This document shows positions 1 to 10,320 of a DNA stretch of 64,000 nucleotides, piece by piece. The notes beneath the pieces were generated by a model. It had not been told where the DNA came from, ran no database searches, and saw only the letters and a list, made by a program, of their open reading frames with translations. Position 1 is the first letter of the stretch; each line of letters starts with the position of its first letter. A program made the translations under genes and the position numbers. Source of the DNA: Epiperipatus broadwayi (lineage: Eukaryota > Onychophora > Udeonychophora > Euonychophora > Peripatidae). The stretch lies in assembly GCA_028023455.1 (NCBI GenBank), contig JAQFVV010006216.1:4852877-4916876 (forward strand), read 5' to 3'.

Positions 1-552
1 GAGGAAATACAACTAGCACCAAGTTCACTCTCATGTTGTGTTAATGGTTTTCTGTTGACGACGACAATGATTTTATTAATTGTTTATGAACTTAGACTTA
101 TGATAATAAAAAGACATTTATTCACCACTGCTGGGAAAAATTTAATTAAAACCAACAACTAAAAATTAAATTCTTATTTTTGTCTTAATTTTCAATTCCG
201 CTTAAAAATCAAATTTCGTTTTACATCATATTAATTTCAAGTCACCCTTAAGTAATTTTTAAATTGTTAATTACAATTAAAAATCAAATTTTAATTGTCA
301 AATTTAATTGTGTCCACCGCTATTACTGACCATTTAAAAATAAACTTGTGGACACTAAATGATTAATAATTGATTACGTTCTTTTTTAAAAAGCAAAAAC
401 AGAATGTGATTTAAAATGCAAAATTAACACGCACAATGTTTGAACAAATTTACATTATAATCTTGTAAAATTTAATGTGAGTATACATAAAATGTGGAAA
501 TTATGATTTTAATTTCATTATTGCATAAAATCTTACTATTATAAAGCACTGA
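1..552. other. AT-rich non-coding DNA
   Basis: No coding, RNA or repeat structure seen; A/T homopolymers and short imperfect repeats only. The last bases (about 535-556, TATTATAAAGCACTGAAAA) match in reverse the sequence just outside the MITE at 19,050-19,516, so they may belong to the hairpin family that follows. Confidence 0.5.
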
Positions 553-703
553 AAATATTGAAATTACTAAGATGAAAGTTGAATTCCAATAATGTGCTAT
601 TACTTTCAATATAACATAAGTGCGCAAAATTTATTATTTAGAGTAATAGCACATTATCGGACTTCGACTTCCGGTAAAAGACGAATCGCGTAACTTCAAA
701 ATC
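553..703. mobile_element. small hairpin MITE-like repeat
   Basis: Bases 574-608 and 638-672 form an imperfect inverted repeat. The shared core, read inward on both sides, is CCRATAATGTGCTATTACT, and arm similarity weakens outward to about 553 and 703. The same core occurs in both arms of the 467-bp element at 19,050-19,516, so the two appear to be one family. There is no coding capacity and no clear target duplication. Confidence 0.55.
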
Positions 704-3700
704 ATGTTAAATAAGTCCATGTAAAAAGAGACCCAGGTGTATATTATATTCTGAAGCATTATGGTTTCTTAAGTAAATAATTATATCTGTACTGTGCAAA
801 TATTATGTTTGGTTTAGTATCTGGTAATCATGTATTTGTAGTGAAGAAATCAACACAACACAAAATTTTATAAAAAAAAATTAACAAAATTTATTATTCT
901 ATACTTTTAACAAACTATATACAATATTTACAATTATATATGACAGAACCTAACAAATACTAAACTAATAAAAATAATATTAAAATTACATATTTCCACA
1001 TTGAAAATAAAAAATAAATCAACACGTAAATAAGCCTTTACTCTGACTTATTAACTTTTGCACATTGTTTTACAATAGTAATAATAATACTAATTTAAAA
1101 ATACACTTATAGTTTAATAAAAATTTCCATAATTTGACATAGTTAAAACATGTGATTTTTTGTAAGTGTACACGAAAATATAAAATACTGAGGTAACCTT
1201 CATTTTAAAATATGTTCATGTTTTTGTAATAAATTAATCAAACTTCTAATATGATAGTGCTAGTGTTATTTTAAATATTTATATTGGTTCATTCAATAAA
1301 TACATTGACTTTAATAAAATAATATTACTGATGTTCTTTTATATACTTTGCTTGGCACTACTCTAAATAAAATCCCTATGTGTGTGTTTCATGTATGTTT
1401 AAAATATAAAACAATATTCACAAAAATATAAGCATCCATTCTATTCTGTGTTATTCATTCTGAATGTCTCTATTTCTCAAAAATATGCATTAACACGTAA
1501 AAATTAAATATCAAAATTATTCAAAAAATCTCATGAATAATTATCATCTCTTTTTATGTTTTTAAAAATAGTTTAATAAAAATATGAAAATATCTATGAT
1601 TCTTTATATTTTCTGTTAACATTTATATTCAATTTTATTTGTATTTGACCTAAACCAAAACATGAAAAACCTATCTCATCTTATTTCAAAATAACGATTC
1701 TACAATCTAAAATTATTCATTATTTTCCTTCATAAATACAATGCTGTACGATGCAATAACTGATGAAATTAAGATAGCAATACAATTTGTAGGCATGAAG
1801 AACTAACTAGAGTATAGACTCAATAGCTTAAAATATATGGGATAATCTACATGGATACAGTGTAAATGAAGAGGTATGACTTCTCTGTCTAATAACCTCA
1901 AATATAATACTAATGTCCAGGCTATTTATTTAGCTCATTCAAACATTAAAATAGATAATATCAAGAAAAACACTCCCATAGAAAATATATACAAAACACA
2001 GGGCTGTTATCTGTACTTGCATAAACCACTAAGATAATAATATGTTACTTTTCTATTCTCCATAACTCCTATATATAAGCATCCCATTGGTTTCTTTTCA
2101 TAATCCCAAGGTCACTATCACTTAAAAACTTCACAATAGATTTAACAATCTACATCACAAAAAATATATAACATTACTCTAAATAATAAACAAGATTCAT
2201 GTATGATTTTAACAATCTAAAACTACTATAACAAGAAAAGGTTTATTCACTTTTAAAACTCAGCAATAAAAAATACAAATGATTTTGTTTTACATTAGTG
2301 ATATAAAAGAAAAAGTATATGCATATCTTTCTAAAAATCTTAGCTCATATCTTTAGAATAACAATAAAGTTTTATGTGTAATTAATACATATACACATGT
2401 TCATACATTCATATGATAAGGTAATACTATAAAAATATTCCAAGCAATTCTAGAAACAATAAAATATACATCATATAAAAATTAATATATTTTACAAATT
2501 TACCTAGCGACAATTTTCTTGTTGGTCACTTTTAGACATTTTCTGGTTCAATATTTCATATAAAAAACATATTAAATAATAATAACACACATTCAGCATT
2601 ACTACCACGCTTAGAAAAATGTTTATATAAAAAAAAACTTTATAAAGAATTAAAATATTCCTTACAATATTAATTATGTTAAATTGATAAATATTTAAAT
2701 GTAATTTTCCTACCTAACACTAATAAAAACATAATACTATTATTAGTAAGAAAAATGATAAATAAAACTATAGTTATGAAAAGTCCAACTCTTTTTTCCA
2801 TAAAGTTCTTTTCTTCCTTCTAATATTTCTTCATTATAAGTTCTCTCCCGATGCTTGTTGCTAAGACGACACTACTGTTCAAAGCTTTAAAACAAAATTT
2901 TCTCTCATTTCCGTGGTTGTTCATAAATAATAATAATAATAATAATAATAAAAAATGAAAATGAAGTGAAGTCGACTTTTGTATCCAAAATTATTTGAAC
3001 AATAATTATTAATTCTTTTATAAAAGTTTATAAAAATTATAGTCAATTCTCTATAGCTTTCAGGATAATAATTATTGAATGAATGTGATATCACTTGGGA
3101 AAATTTTAAAATAATCTCCGGAGTTTTTTTTCCTGTTCACTTGGATTATATGGGTTCAGACGCATCAGTGACGGCTATATAATTCCACGCATTTTTTTTT
3201 TTACAGAAAACACGTATTTTTATATTCCCTTAAAAATATCATTTATGGTAATCTCAATAAAGTTATTTATAATGTTATATTTAGGATAATTTTTAAATTA
3301 CCCATTTATTTCTTTTTCTGACAAATAATTTTCCAAAAATCGGTTTTGCATTATTAAATAATTACAGTCTTTTTTAATAATAAATTGTTATATGAAAATA
3401 TTCTTTATAATCATTTTCAAAAAAAGTTCATAATAAACTTTTAAAAACAATATTTCTTTTAAAATATTTATTGCAACTCTTTTTAAAAATATACTTTTTT
3501 AAATATTAAAAATTAAGTTTTTTCCATATAGCTTTTTGCTCTTCAAATATGGTTATCTATCCTTAAGATATAATGCATTAAAAATACTAAATTTTCGAAG
3601 AATATTTTTGTTTAACCTTCTTGCTAATGTCCAAAATATTAAAAATAAATCATGACATAACTTTTCTCCTAATATTTTTAAAATTGTACCTTCCTTTGGT

Positions 3701-3935
3701 AACTGTACTTCCATCTTTAATTCTCTTGAACACATACTTGTTTCTGGTATTAAATCCATAGCTACTGTGAAGTTGGCTCAAGCTTTAATAGAAATAATTA
3801 ATAGGGAATTTGTTACTTTAACAATGCATGACTATTTTAGCTTAGTAAATTTATAATCCTTTAAATCCTTTCTTTTAAAACAATAATTTTAAGTAGTAAA
3901 CTAGGCAATACTTCAATGTTAATAAATAATAATAT
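704..3935. other. AT-rich non-coding DNA with microsatellite
   Basis: No exon, RNA gene or element could be supported in this 3.2 kb. It holds poly-A/T tracts and an (AAT)n microsatellite at about 2925-2950. A 68-codon minus-strand reading frame at 3553-3759 is within chance expectation for DNA this AT-rich. Bases 3920-3950 are AAT/ATT-rich and are the insertion target of the LINE that follows. Confidence 0.5.
2925..2950. repeat. (AAT)n microsatellite
   Basis: About eight tandem AAT units. Confidence 0.9.
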
Positions 3936-3950
3936 TAAATAATAATATTG
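3936..3950 (+). repeat. LINE target-site duplication, left copy
   Basis: TAAATAATAATATTG here is repeated exactly at 9033-9047, directly after the LINE 3' tail. A 15-bp exact direct repeat at the two element ends is typical of target-primed reverse transcription. The sequence is low complexity, so a few bases may be shared with the A-rich tail. Confidence 0.8.
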
Positions 3951-4049
3951 GAGATATCTACGCATGCGCGAGCTAGAGTAGAAAGTAAATTTTCTCATCT
4001 GCTAAATATTTCATATCTTGGAATATTTAGACGTTAAGAATTAACAAAA
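3951..4049 (+). promoter_or_regulatory. LINE 5' UTR with possible internal promoter
   Basis: The element begins at GAGATATC directly after the TSD, 99 bp before the first ORF1 ATG. It contains the CpG-rich motif TACGCATGCGCG (3959-3970), which differs at one position from the palindromic NRF-1 consensus YGCGCAYGCGCR. It stands out in a CpG-poor region and lies 9-20 bp inside the element, where an internal promoter of a LINE would be expected. Promoter function is inferred. Confidence 0.4.
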
Positions 4050-5643
4050 ATGCCACCTAAGAAAAAAGAAAGAAGTTTTCAAGAACTTAAAGTAAGTAAA
4101 GATAATAGAGTTAATAATGATAAAGTAGATAATAAAGAGAAATCTAACCACACTGAAAAAAGTAATTTCAATATGGCTGAAAAGAAATATCAAAATACAG
4201 CAGTTAATAATGAACCCAAAATAAGAAAATCCTCAAGTAATCCTGAATTAACGTGTTTAATTAGTCAAAATAAAAATGTTAGTGTTGGATTGGGTAAAAA
4301 AAAACCCCTAAATCGGGGAATGATAGTGTTGATTGGGAAACTTCTAAACGGAAAAAAAGAAAAACTGACCATCAAAAAAATCATAATGAGCCCGCTATTA
4401 CACTTCCTTTTGAATGTGATAATCATTTCGACACGGTGAAAAATGGGATTAAAAAAAATCAGTTTATCAATCAGGAGAACTCAAAATCTGATAATAATGA
4501 TAATTCAGTAGTTTACTCTGATTTAAATGATAAAATAGATTGCCCTCAGCAAATACATAAACCTATTATAAAAACCTTTACTAAATTAAATGCGTACTGG
4601 AGAAAAATATTTAATAATTGCATGACTTCTAATACGTCGATTTTTAGTTTGATAATTCAGAGTAATGAAGAAAATGAGGATCATATACTGGATAAGCCTG
4701 ATATTAGTGAATATCTTAGATTATTAAATATTCACAATTTGCTGGGAGCAATTAAACATACTGCCTTCTTTCCTGCTAGGGGTTTTATATCTATAGAATA
4801 TAATAATAAGGATAACAAACAATTGGCTGAAAGCTTAATTAGAGAAATGCAAAGTCATAAAATATATTATGTCTCTAAAGAGCCTAACCCCTTTGTTCAT
4901 GGTAGAATTCTACATACGCCACCCACTTTTGATGAAGAGTTTTTTAAAACTCAAATACATAGACTAGCTGAAACAGTTTCAATAGAACGGGAAATGACAC
5001 CAGATATTCCATTCAAAATACCCTCTAATTCATGGAAAGTGCTTTTGAAGTTAAAGAAAGGTGTTCTTAAAGAACAACTGCCACACAGGCTGTATAAAGA
5101 TCACATGCCAATATCTGTAATATTGAAAGGCAGACCCCCACTTTGTTTCAGGTGTAATAGGGTTGGACATATAGCAGCAATGTGTGAAGCTGGTATCTGT
5201 CCTAATTGTAACAAATTTAATAGAAATGAACACCTATGTAATAAAGATGAGAAAAGAACATGGGCTCATATTGTAGCAAATCAATTTAACAAAAGTGATG
5301 TTGAAAGTGAAATTGAGCAACAATTAATAGATGCATGCAATATGCAAGAAAACATCATTGAGGAAAAAAGAGTAGTGAATGATGCAGATGATAAGGAAGA
5401 AGACCAAATGGACCACCAAAAATAGTAATAAACAAGGAGGTTAATGAAGATAAAGAGATTAATACAACCGGAAAAAATGAAGCTAAAAGCAGTAAAGAAC
5501 TTGAGAATAGCACAGTAATAGAAACTGTAAATAATAGTAAAGTGTTTAAGTATACAAATGAAGGTTTTGCAGTGATAAATCATGTGGGAGATGATATAAA
5601 AGATTGTGAAGCCAACATAAATAGACTGCTAGATAATGTGTAA
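4050..5643 (+). CDS. LINE ORF1 protein, interrupted by two one-base shifts
   Basis: ORF1 encodes the RNA-binding partner of ORF2. The ATG at 4050 (AACAAAAATG) opens a Lys/Asn-rich basic N-terminus. The frame must step back one base at the A9 run 4296-4304, otherwise it ends at 4439; the shifted frame carries a KRKKRK basic cluster and runs to TAG at 5423-5425. A second one-base step back at the A5 run 5418-5422 continues an acidic/Asn-rich tail to TAA at 5641-5643. The middle part holds a canonical Cx2Cx4Hx4C zinc knuckle from about 5144 (CFRCNRVGHIAAMC) and a second Cys/His cluster (CPNC...HLC), followed by TWAHIVANQF, as in Tx1-type ORF1 proteins. Both breaks fall in A runs and in the same direction: homopolymer loss, assembly error or programmed slippage are all possible. 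The reconstructed end overlaps the ORF2 start by eight bases. Confidence 0.75.
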
Positions 5644-8600
5644 AAGTCTAAGTATAATAACACTGAATGTGAGGGGTATAAATGGCCAAAATAAAATGGA
5701 AAAAGTTATTAATTATATGACTCAACAAAAGTATGAAATATTAATACTAACCGAAACGAAGATAAATATTAATACACCAAAGTATATAATAGACAAGCTG
5801 TCACAGCACAACAATGTTTTATATAAAGCCAATACTAGACCAGCACAAGGAGTAGCTGTCCTAATTAATATTGATTCATCTATAGAGAATATACAAATAT
5901 TATACTTTCAGGTGAATTATATAGTAATGTCCTTTATATATCAAAGAGAATTGCATTATTTAATTGCTGTATATTCTGTTGCAAAGGGTTGTGATATTGT
6001 TAAAGTTATACATGCAGTTCAGGGCAAGATGTTACAAAAGCCAGGTATAATCATTATGGGAGGTGACTTAAATAGCACTTATAAAGATTTACCAAGAACA
6101 CTAGAGAATAAGATCAGGGAGATATCGCTATACTCTCTGTTTAATAAATATCCTAATGACGCTTTTTCCTTCTTTAGTAGTAGATATAGGTCTCTGATTG
6201 ATCTCTTTTTTATATCTGGGAACAAAATTAAGAATTCTCAAATCAATACCTCATTGGTGGGGTTTTCGGATCATCTGCATGTTCAGCTGATAGTCAATGA
6301 TTATATTAAGGAACAAAATAAATATACCTTTACCATTAGGAAAAATATTGGATGTGGACTGCAATTTACCACTGATCACATCTCAAATATATTAATTATT
6401 CTGAATTATTATACAAGAAATACCAGCCTACCCCCATGCATAGCATGGTATAAAATAAAAAAGATTATTTCTCAATTATGTAGGAAGATAAATAAACATA
6501 ACCTATCCCTAAATCAGATGAAAAATAGAATTGCAGAGATTCAAAAAACATTAAAATGTCTATCAAAATACAAGCCTAACTACTTACTAATTGACAAACT
6601 ACAAGATGAATACAATGATATATATTCCCATATGCAACAAGAATCCCAAACTAAATGGATTAGAAAGTTAATACCAAGATTAAGCAATTTATCTAGACCA
6701 ATGATTAATTATGGTAAAGTTTATATACAACACACAAAAGGAATAGATTCCATTAAAAATAATGATGATAATATTGTGTCAGGGATTAGAGTTGATGAAT
6801 TTGGCGAAGTCAAAGGGTCTATACACGATTATGAAAGTGAAGTGTTGGAAGCTACAAAAGATTACATCACGAGGCAAGAAATAAAAGAAGAAATATTAAA
6901 GTTAAAAAAAATAATTACTAATGCTAATGATTCAATTCCAGCTAATATTTATAAACTAATAGATTATGCTCTAATAGAGCCAATGTGGAAGTTTTTCAAT
7001 CAAATGTGCTGTCAAAAGATAAAATGGCCATACATTAATGATAGGGTTTTGTTTAGTATTAAGAAGGCTAAAGAAAAACAGACACCAACATTAGAAGAGC
7101 TAAGACATATATCAATAGAAGACATAGACTCAAAGATACTATCAAGGATACTATTGAAGAGACTTCATTCTGTGGTTTTCTCTAAGATTTCGAAGGCACA
7201 TCATGCAGTCAAGGGTAGACGTGCTACCAATGCAGCAATGAAAATTCAAGAAGCTGTGAAATATGCCAAAGAGCTGGGATTGACCCAGTATTATGCTGTG
7301 AAGATTGACTTTAGATCAGCTTTTGATTTGATGAATTGGTCCTATTTGATAAATAATTTATTGGAATTAATACCTGAACATGGTATGTTGATAAACGCAA
7401 TTGAAAACTACATTAGTAATAACAGGATTTCAATTAAAAATTATATGAGGCAATCTGATTTCTTTATACCAAACAAAGGGATTCCCCAGGGTTCACCATT
7501 GGCTGCATTGCTTTTTGCAATATATATAGATCCTCTAGTAAAAGATATAGAAGGTAAGGTTACAGGTATATATTTACCGCATCTTGGGGTGAAGGTAGGA
7601 GTTGTTGCCTTTATTGATGATCTAATTATAATTTTTCAAAATGCCTACAACATCCAAGTTGTGATGAGCATACTCAATAAATTTCAAGAACAAACTGGAT
7701 CTTCTGTTCAACTGGCAAAATCTGCGGCGTGGCAATTGGCCACAGGAAGAAAAATGCCTTGTGAATTCCTTGCCACACCAACAGATTTTCTAGGAATACC
7801 ATTATATAACTCAAAGACCTCAATTAACAGATATTTAAATAAGTTAATTATAGAAAAGATAGCCATGAGGATAAACAATTTCTCATCATTAAAACTTTAT
7901 GAAGTTACAAGGGCTAGAGTATTTAATGCCATAACAATGGGTATATTGAACTATTACGCCCCATGGATTGACCTCTATAACACAACAACAAGTAAGATCT
8001 ATAGAATGGCAAAGAAATATATATGGGGAAGGGCAACAAGTCTAGTTTCGATCTCAACATTACAGCTACCTATTAATAAGGGAGGTCTCAACTTAATTGA
8101 CCTAAAAGAATATATTATGTTTATCAAAGCTAAGACATATATAAATGTCATTAAAGATAAATGCTTTGACCCTCCACTGATTGAAGTTAATGTCTACCAT
8201 GAAATAGGGAAAGAAAGAAGATCCTTTTTTGCCGATCTGCGGATAGCATACAAGGATTTACAGGACAATCTAGACTTGATTAGTTTGGAAGGGGTTAAAT
8301 ATAGAGAGATAAAAAACCAGGGAAGTAATGCACGAAGTATAGAAGGATTTTTACCTGGATTAAATATAAATAATATATTGAAGAAATTACAACAGATATA
8401 TGCACCTCAATCGTACATTAGGTTTACGTTTAGGCTACTAAATGGGCTCCTTCCTACTAAGGCCCTGCTGAATAGTAGACTCCATATGAACTTGGAACCA
8501 ATATGTGTATTATGTAAAATAAAGGAAGATAGCTTGTTGCACTTATTTGAGGAGTGTAAAGCCCTCTGGCACATTAGAAATAAAGTGTTTCATAAACCAG

Positions 8601-8818
8601 TAATAAACTTAAATAAAATAGTAAAAAGAAACTTTGTGAACTTTAACCCGCATAACACATTGGCAATAATACATACATTGAAAACAATATGGTCCATAAG
8701 ATGTAATGCGATCTATGATAATAAAAAGTATAACTGGTTAAAAAAACTAGATAAAGATTGGAGCAAATACTTTAATCAATGCCTAAGATACCTACCGAAA
8801 AAAATTATGGTCAAATGA
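5636..8818 (+). CDS. LINE ORF2 protein (endonuclease-reverse transcriptase)
   Basis: A 1,060-residue intact ORF that nicks target DNA and reverse-transcribes the element RNA. The N-terminal apurinic-like endonuclease (about 1-220) keeps its signature residues: N11 in TLNVRGIN, E40 in LTETK, D144/N146 in GGDLN, D189 in LIDLFF and SDH 211-213. The RT (about 400-800) shows KIDFRSAFD near 557-565, IPQGSPLAALLF and the catalytic box FIDD (659-662), where most relatives have YADD or FADD. A C-terminal finger CVLC-x8-H-x4-C follows (zf-RVT type, near 8500-8560). No RNase H domain is seen. The start ATG lies inside ATGTGTAA, overlapping the end of ORF1, which suggests stop-start coupled translation. 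Length and domain order fit a complete Tx1/L1-type ORF2. No disabling change was noticed. Confidence 0.92.
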   Translation: MCKSLSIITLNVRGINGQNKMEKVINYMTQQKYEILILTETKININTPKYIIDKLSQHNNVLYKANTRPAQGVAVLINIDSSIENIQILYFQVNYIVMSFIYQRELHYLIAVYSVAKGCDIVKVIHAVQGKMLQKPGIIIMGGDLNSTYKDLPRTLENKIREISLYSLFNKYPNDAFSFFSSRYRSLIDLFFISGNKIKNSQINTSLVGFSDHLHVQLIVNDYIKEQNKYTFTIRKNIGCGLQFTTDHISNILIILNYYTRNTSLPPCIAWYKIKKIISQLCRKINKHNLSLNQMKNRIAEIQKTLKCLSKYKPNYLLIDKLQDEYNDIYSHMQQESQTKWIRKLIPRLSNLSRPMINYGKVYIQHTKGIDSIKNNDDNIVSGIRVDEFGEVKGSIHDYESEVLEATKDYITRQEIKEEILKLKKIITNANDSIPANIYKLIDYALIEPMWKFFNQMCCQKIKWPYINDRVLFSIKKAKEKQTPTLEELRHISIEDIDSKILSRILLKRLHSVVFSKISKAHHAVKGRRATNAAMKIQEAVKYAKELGLTQYYAVKIDFRSAFDLMNWSYLINNLLELIPEHGMLINAIENYISNNRISIKNYMRQSDFFIPNKGIPQGSPLAALLFAIYIDPLVKDIEGKVTGIYLPHLGVKVGVVAFIDDLIIIFQNAYNIQVVMSILNKFQEQTGSSVQLAKSAAWQLATGRKMPCEFLATPTDFLGIPLYNSKTSINRYLNKLIIEKIAMRINNFSSLKLYEVTRARVFNAITMGILNYYAPWIDLYNTTTSKIYRMAKKYIWGRATSLVSISTLQLPINKGGLNLIDLKEYIMFIKAKTYINVIKDKCFDPPLIEVNVYHEIGKERRSFFADLRIAYKDLQDNLDLISLEGVKYREIKNQGSNARSIEGFLPGLNINNILKKLQQIYAPQSYIRFTFRLLNGLLPTKALLNSRLHMNLEPICVLCKIKEDSLLHLFEECKALWHIRNKVFHKPVINLNKIVKRNFVNFNPHNTLAIIHTLKTIWSIRCNAIYDNKKYNWLKKLDKDWSKYFNQCLRYLPKKIMVK

Positions 8819-9032
8819 TGTATGCCGACACTATGTGAAGTGTGGGATTGATAATCTAAATCAAAAATATTTATAGAAGACCTGGATATATAGTGATGCA
8901 TTTCTATAGGGCAGTGTTTTTAAAGTAGAGTAAAATAATTATTATGTATATCTGATAGTTAAACTATGTGGTTTATTTGTAAAAAGTGTATATAAAATTT
9001 GTGTTATTAATAAAGAATATACTTTAAATAAA
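8819..9032 (+). terminator. LINE 3' UTR, poly(A) signal and tail
   Basis: About 210 non-coding bases after the ORF2 TGA. AATAAA lies at 9009-9014, followed by a short A-rich tail made of AAAT/TAAA repeats that runs into the right TSD. No pure poly(A) is present; the tail is a simple tetranucleotide repeat. Confidence 0.75.
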
Positions 9033-9047
9033 TAAATAATAATATTG
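9033..9047 (+). repeat. LINE target-site duplication, right copy
   Basis: Exact match to 3936-3950. Confidence 0.8.
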
Positions 9048-9939
9048 ATGATAATAAAAAATAAATTATTAAGAGAGTTATTCAGTTATTAAGCACCTCA
9101 GAAACATGAGAGCATCTACTTTTTATACTAAATTGAACTGACAATTTGATTGGTTGTGTTAATCTCCAACTTGTGCTCTAATTTACATATTAGTATTATC
9201 TTATGTAATTAAATTTTAAAATAAAATCATGACTCATTTTTACAATAGTAAATATTATATTATTTAATTAAATAATTAATTTTATACTTTTATTTAAACA
9301 AACTAAACACTTTAAAATAACATTTTAAAAACAATATTTTAGTAATTTATCCAATATTTATTTTCAATATATTTATTTTTAAAATTTTAACATTATTAAC
9401 TACACATTTTTAAAACTATCAAATTAAAAATTGTTATAATATTTACTTTTTTTAAAAATAATAAACAAATGTTTCAATTTTTTGAACAATTCTAAAGTAA
9501 TTTTGAAACTATCTTTAGAAAACTTGTAAGCACAAAAGTATGAGTATTTGTGTGTCACATGACTTAAAAACAGACAATATGTAACAATTTTTAATTACTG
9601 TCTGAAAACATAAATAAATACCTAATTATAAAAAATGCAACAGTTACAAAGGTCTCTTCACCTTCATTAAACACATGGATGATAGTGCTGAAAGGAAAAA
9701 ACATATATTCAGGGATGGACATCATAGATTGCAGTCTTGGAATATGGCAATAGGCTTTTCAAAGTGATTGAATCCCATTATAATTTCCCGAGAGAAATGG
9801 TAAGTAGGTGTATGTATATATATATAAGATAATTTACTGTGACATAGACACTAAAGGAGAACATTTAAAATCAACTATGACATGCAAGAATGTAGTCACA
9901 CATGCACTGAGATGTAAGACATGACTGGCTAATCACACA
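9048..9939. other. non-coding spacer
   Basis: AT-rich DNA with no supportable gene. Composition becomes less extreme after about 9,660, which may mark degraded internal sequence of the gypsy element whose integrase end follows. Confidence 0.4.
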
Positions 9940-10320
9940 TGGGTTATATGCCAACTAAATGACTCAATAATGCCATGAGATATCAACACTTCACAAAATA
10001 TATGTCCATTACTATACACTATGAAACATGCGAAAGTAGTTAGGCAAAAACCTTATGAACACTTAATTAAGAGAGAGAAACAGATGAGTAAAAATGAAAA
10101 TAAAAGTAAATACACATTTCAAATTGGAGATAAAGTGCTTATCAAAGCCCATAACATAAGAAACGCCTGTGAGAAAAGTATCAGAAATGTTATCCACAAT
10201 TTGAAGGGCCATATACTATCATAAAGCAGACAGGTGCTAATGCCTTTTGGGTAAACGAATGGAGAGATCAGGAGCACATATAATGCCAGGATACTAAAGC
10301 CATATTTCAGTCAACCACTA
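9940..10320 (+). pseudogene. Ty3/gypsy integrase C-terminus, relic
   Basis: Bases 10,021-10,224 read FQIGDKVLIKA, the start of the integrase C-terminal GPY/F-type module. After a one-base shift, FEGPYTIIKQTGANAFW follows near 10,200-10,250. The same module appears in the gypsy copy at 60,855-61,050 as FKVGDRVMV... with a GPF box. Stops and shifts show it is dead. No RT or RNase H could be recognised upstream, so most of the internal region has been lost or replaced. It lies just before a polypurine run and the long LTR that follows. Confidence 0.65.

Larger units (their letters stand above)
3951..9032 (+). mobile_element. full-length Tx1/L1-like non-LTR retrotransposon
   Basis: A 5.08-kb element bounded by a 15-bp TSD. 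Order: 99-bp 5' UTR, ORF1 (nucleic-acid-binding protein with zinc knuckles), ORF2 (endonuclease, reverse transcriptase, C-terminal zinc finger), about 210-bp 3' UTR with AATAAA and a short TAAA-type tail. The presence of the 5' UTR together with a TSD argues that it is not 5'-truncated. ORF2 is uninterrupted for 1,060 codons in a genome where a random frame closes about every 13 codons, so the insertion is recent or under constraint. Assignment to the Tx1/L1 group rests on the ORF1 knuckle context and the C-terminal CCHC of ORF2; the exact clade needs a tree. Confidence 0.88.

Noticed and set aside
3553-3759. 68-codon minus-strand frame
   Set aside because: In DNA of this composition dozens of frames of 60 or more codons are expected in 64 kb on both strands; no motif, splice signal or homologue was recognised.
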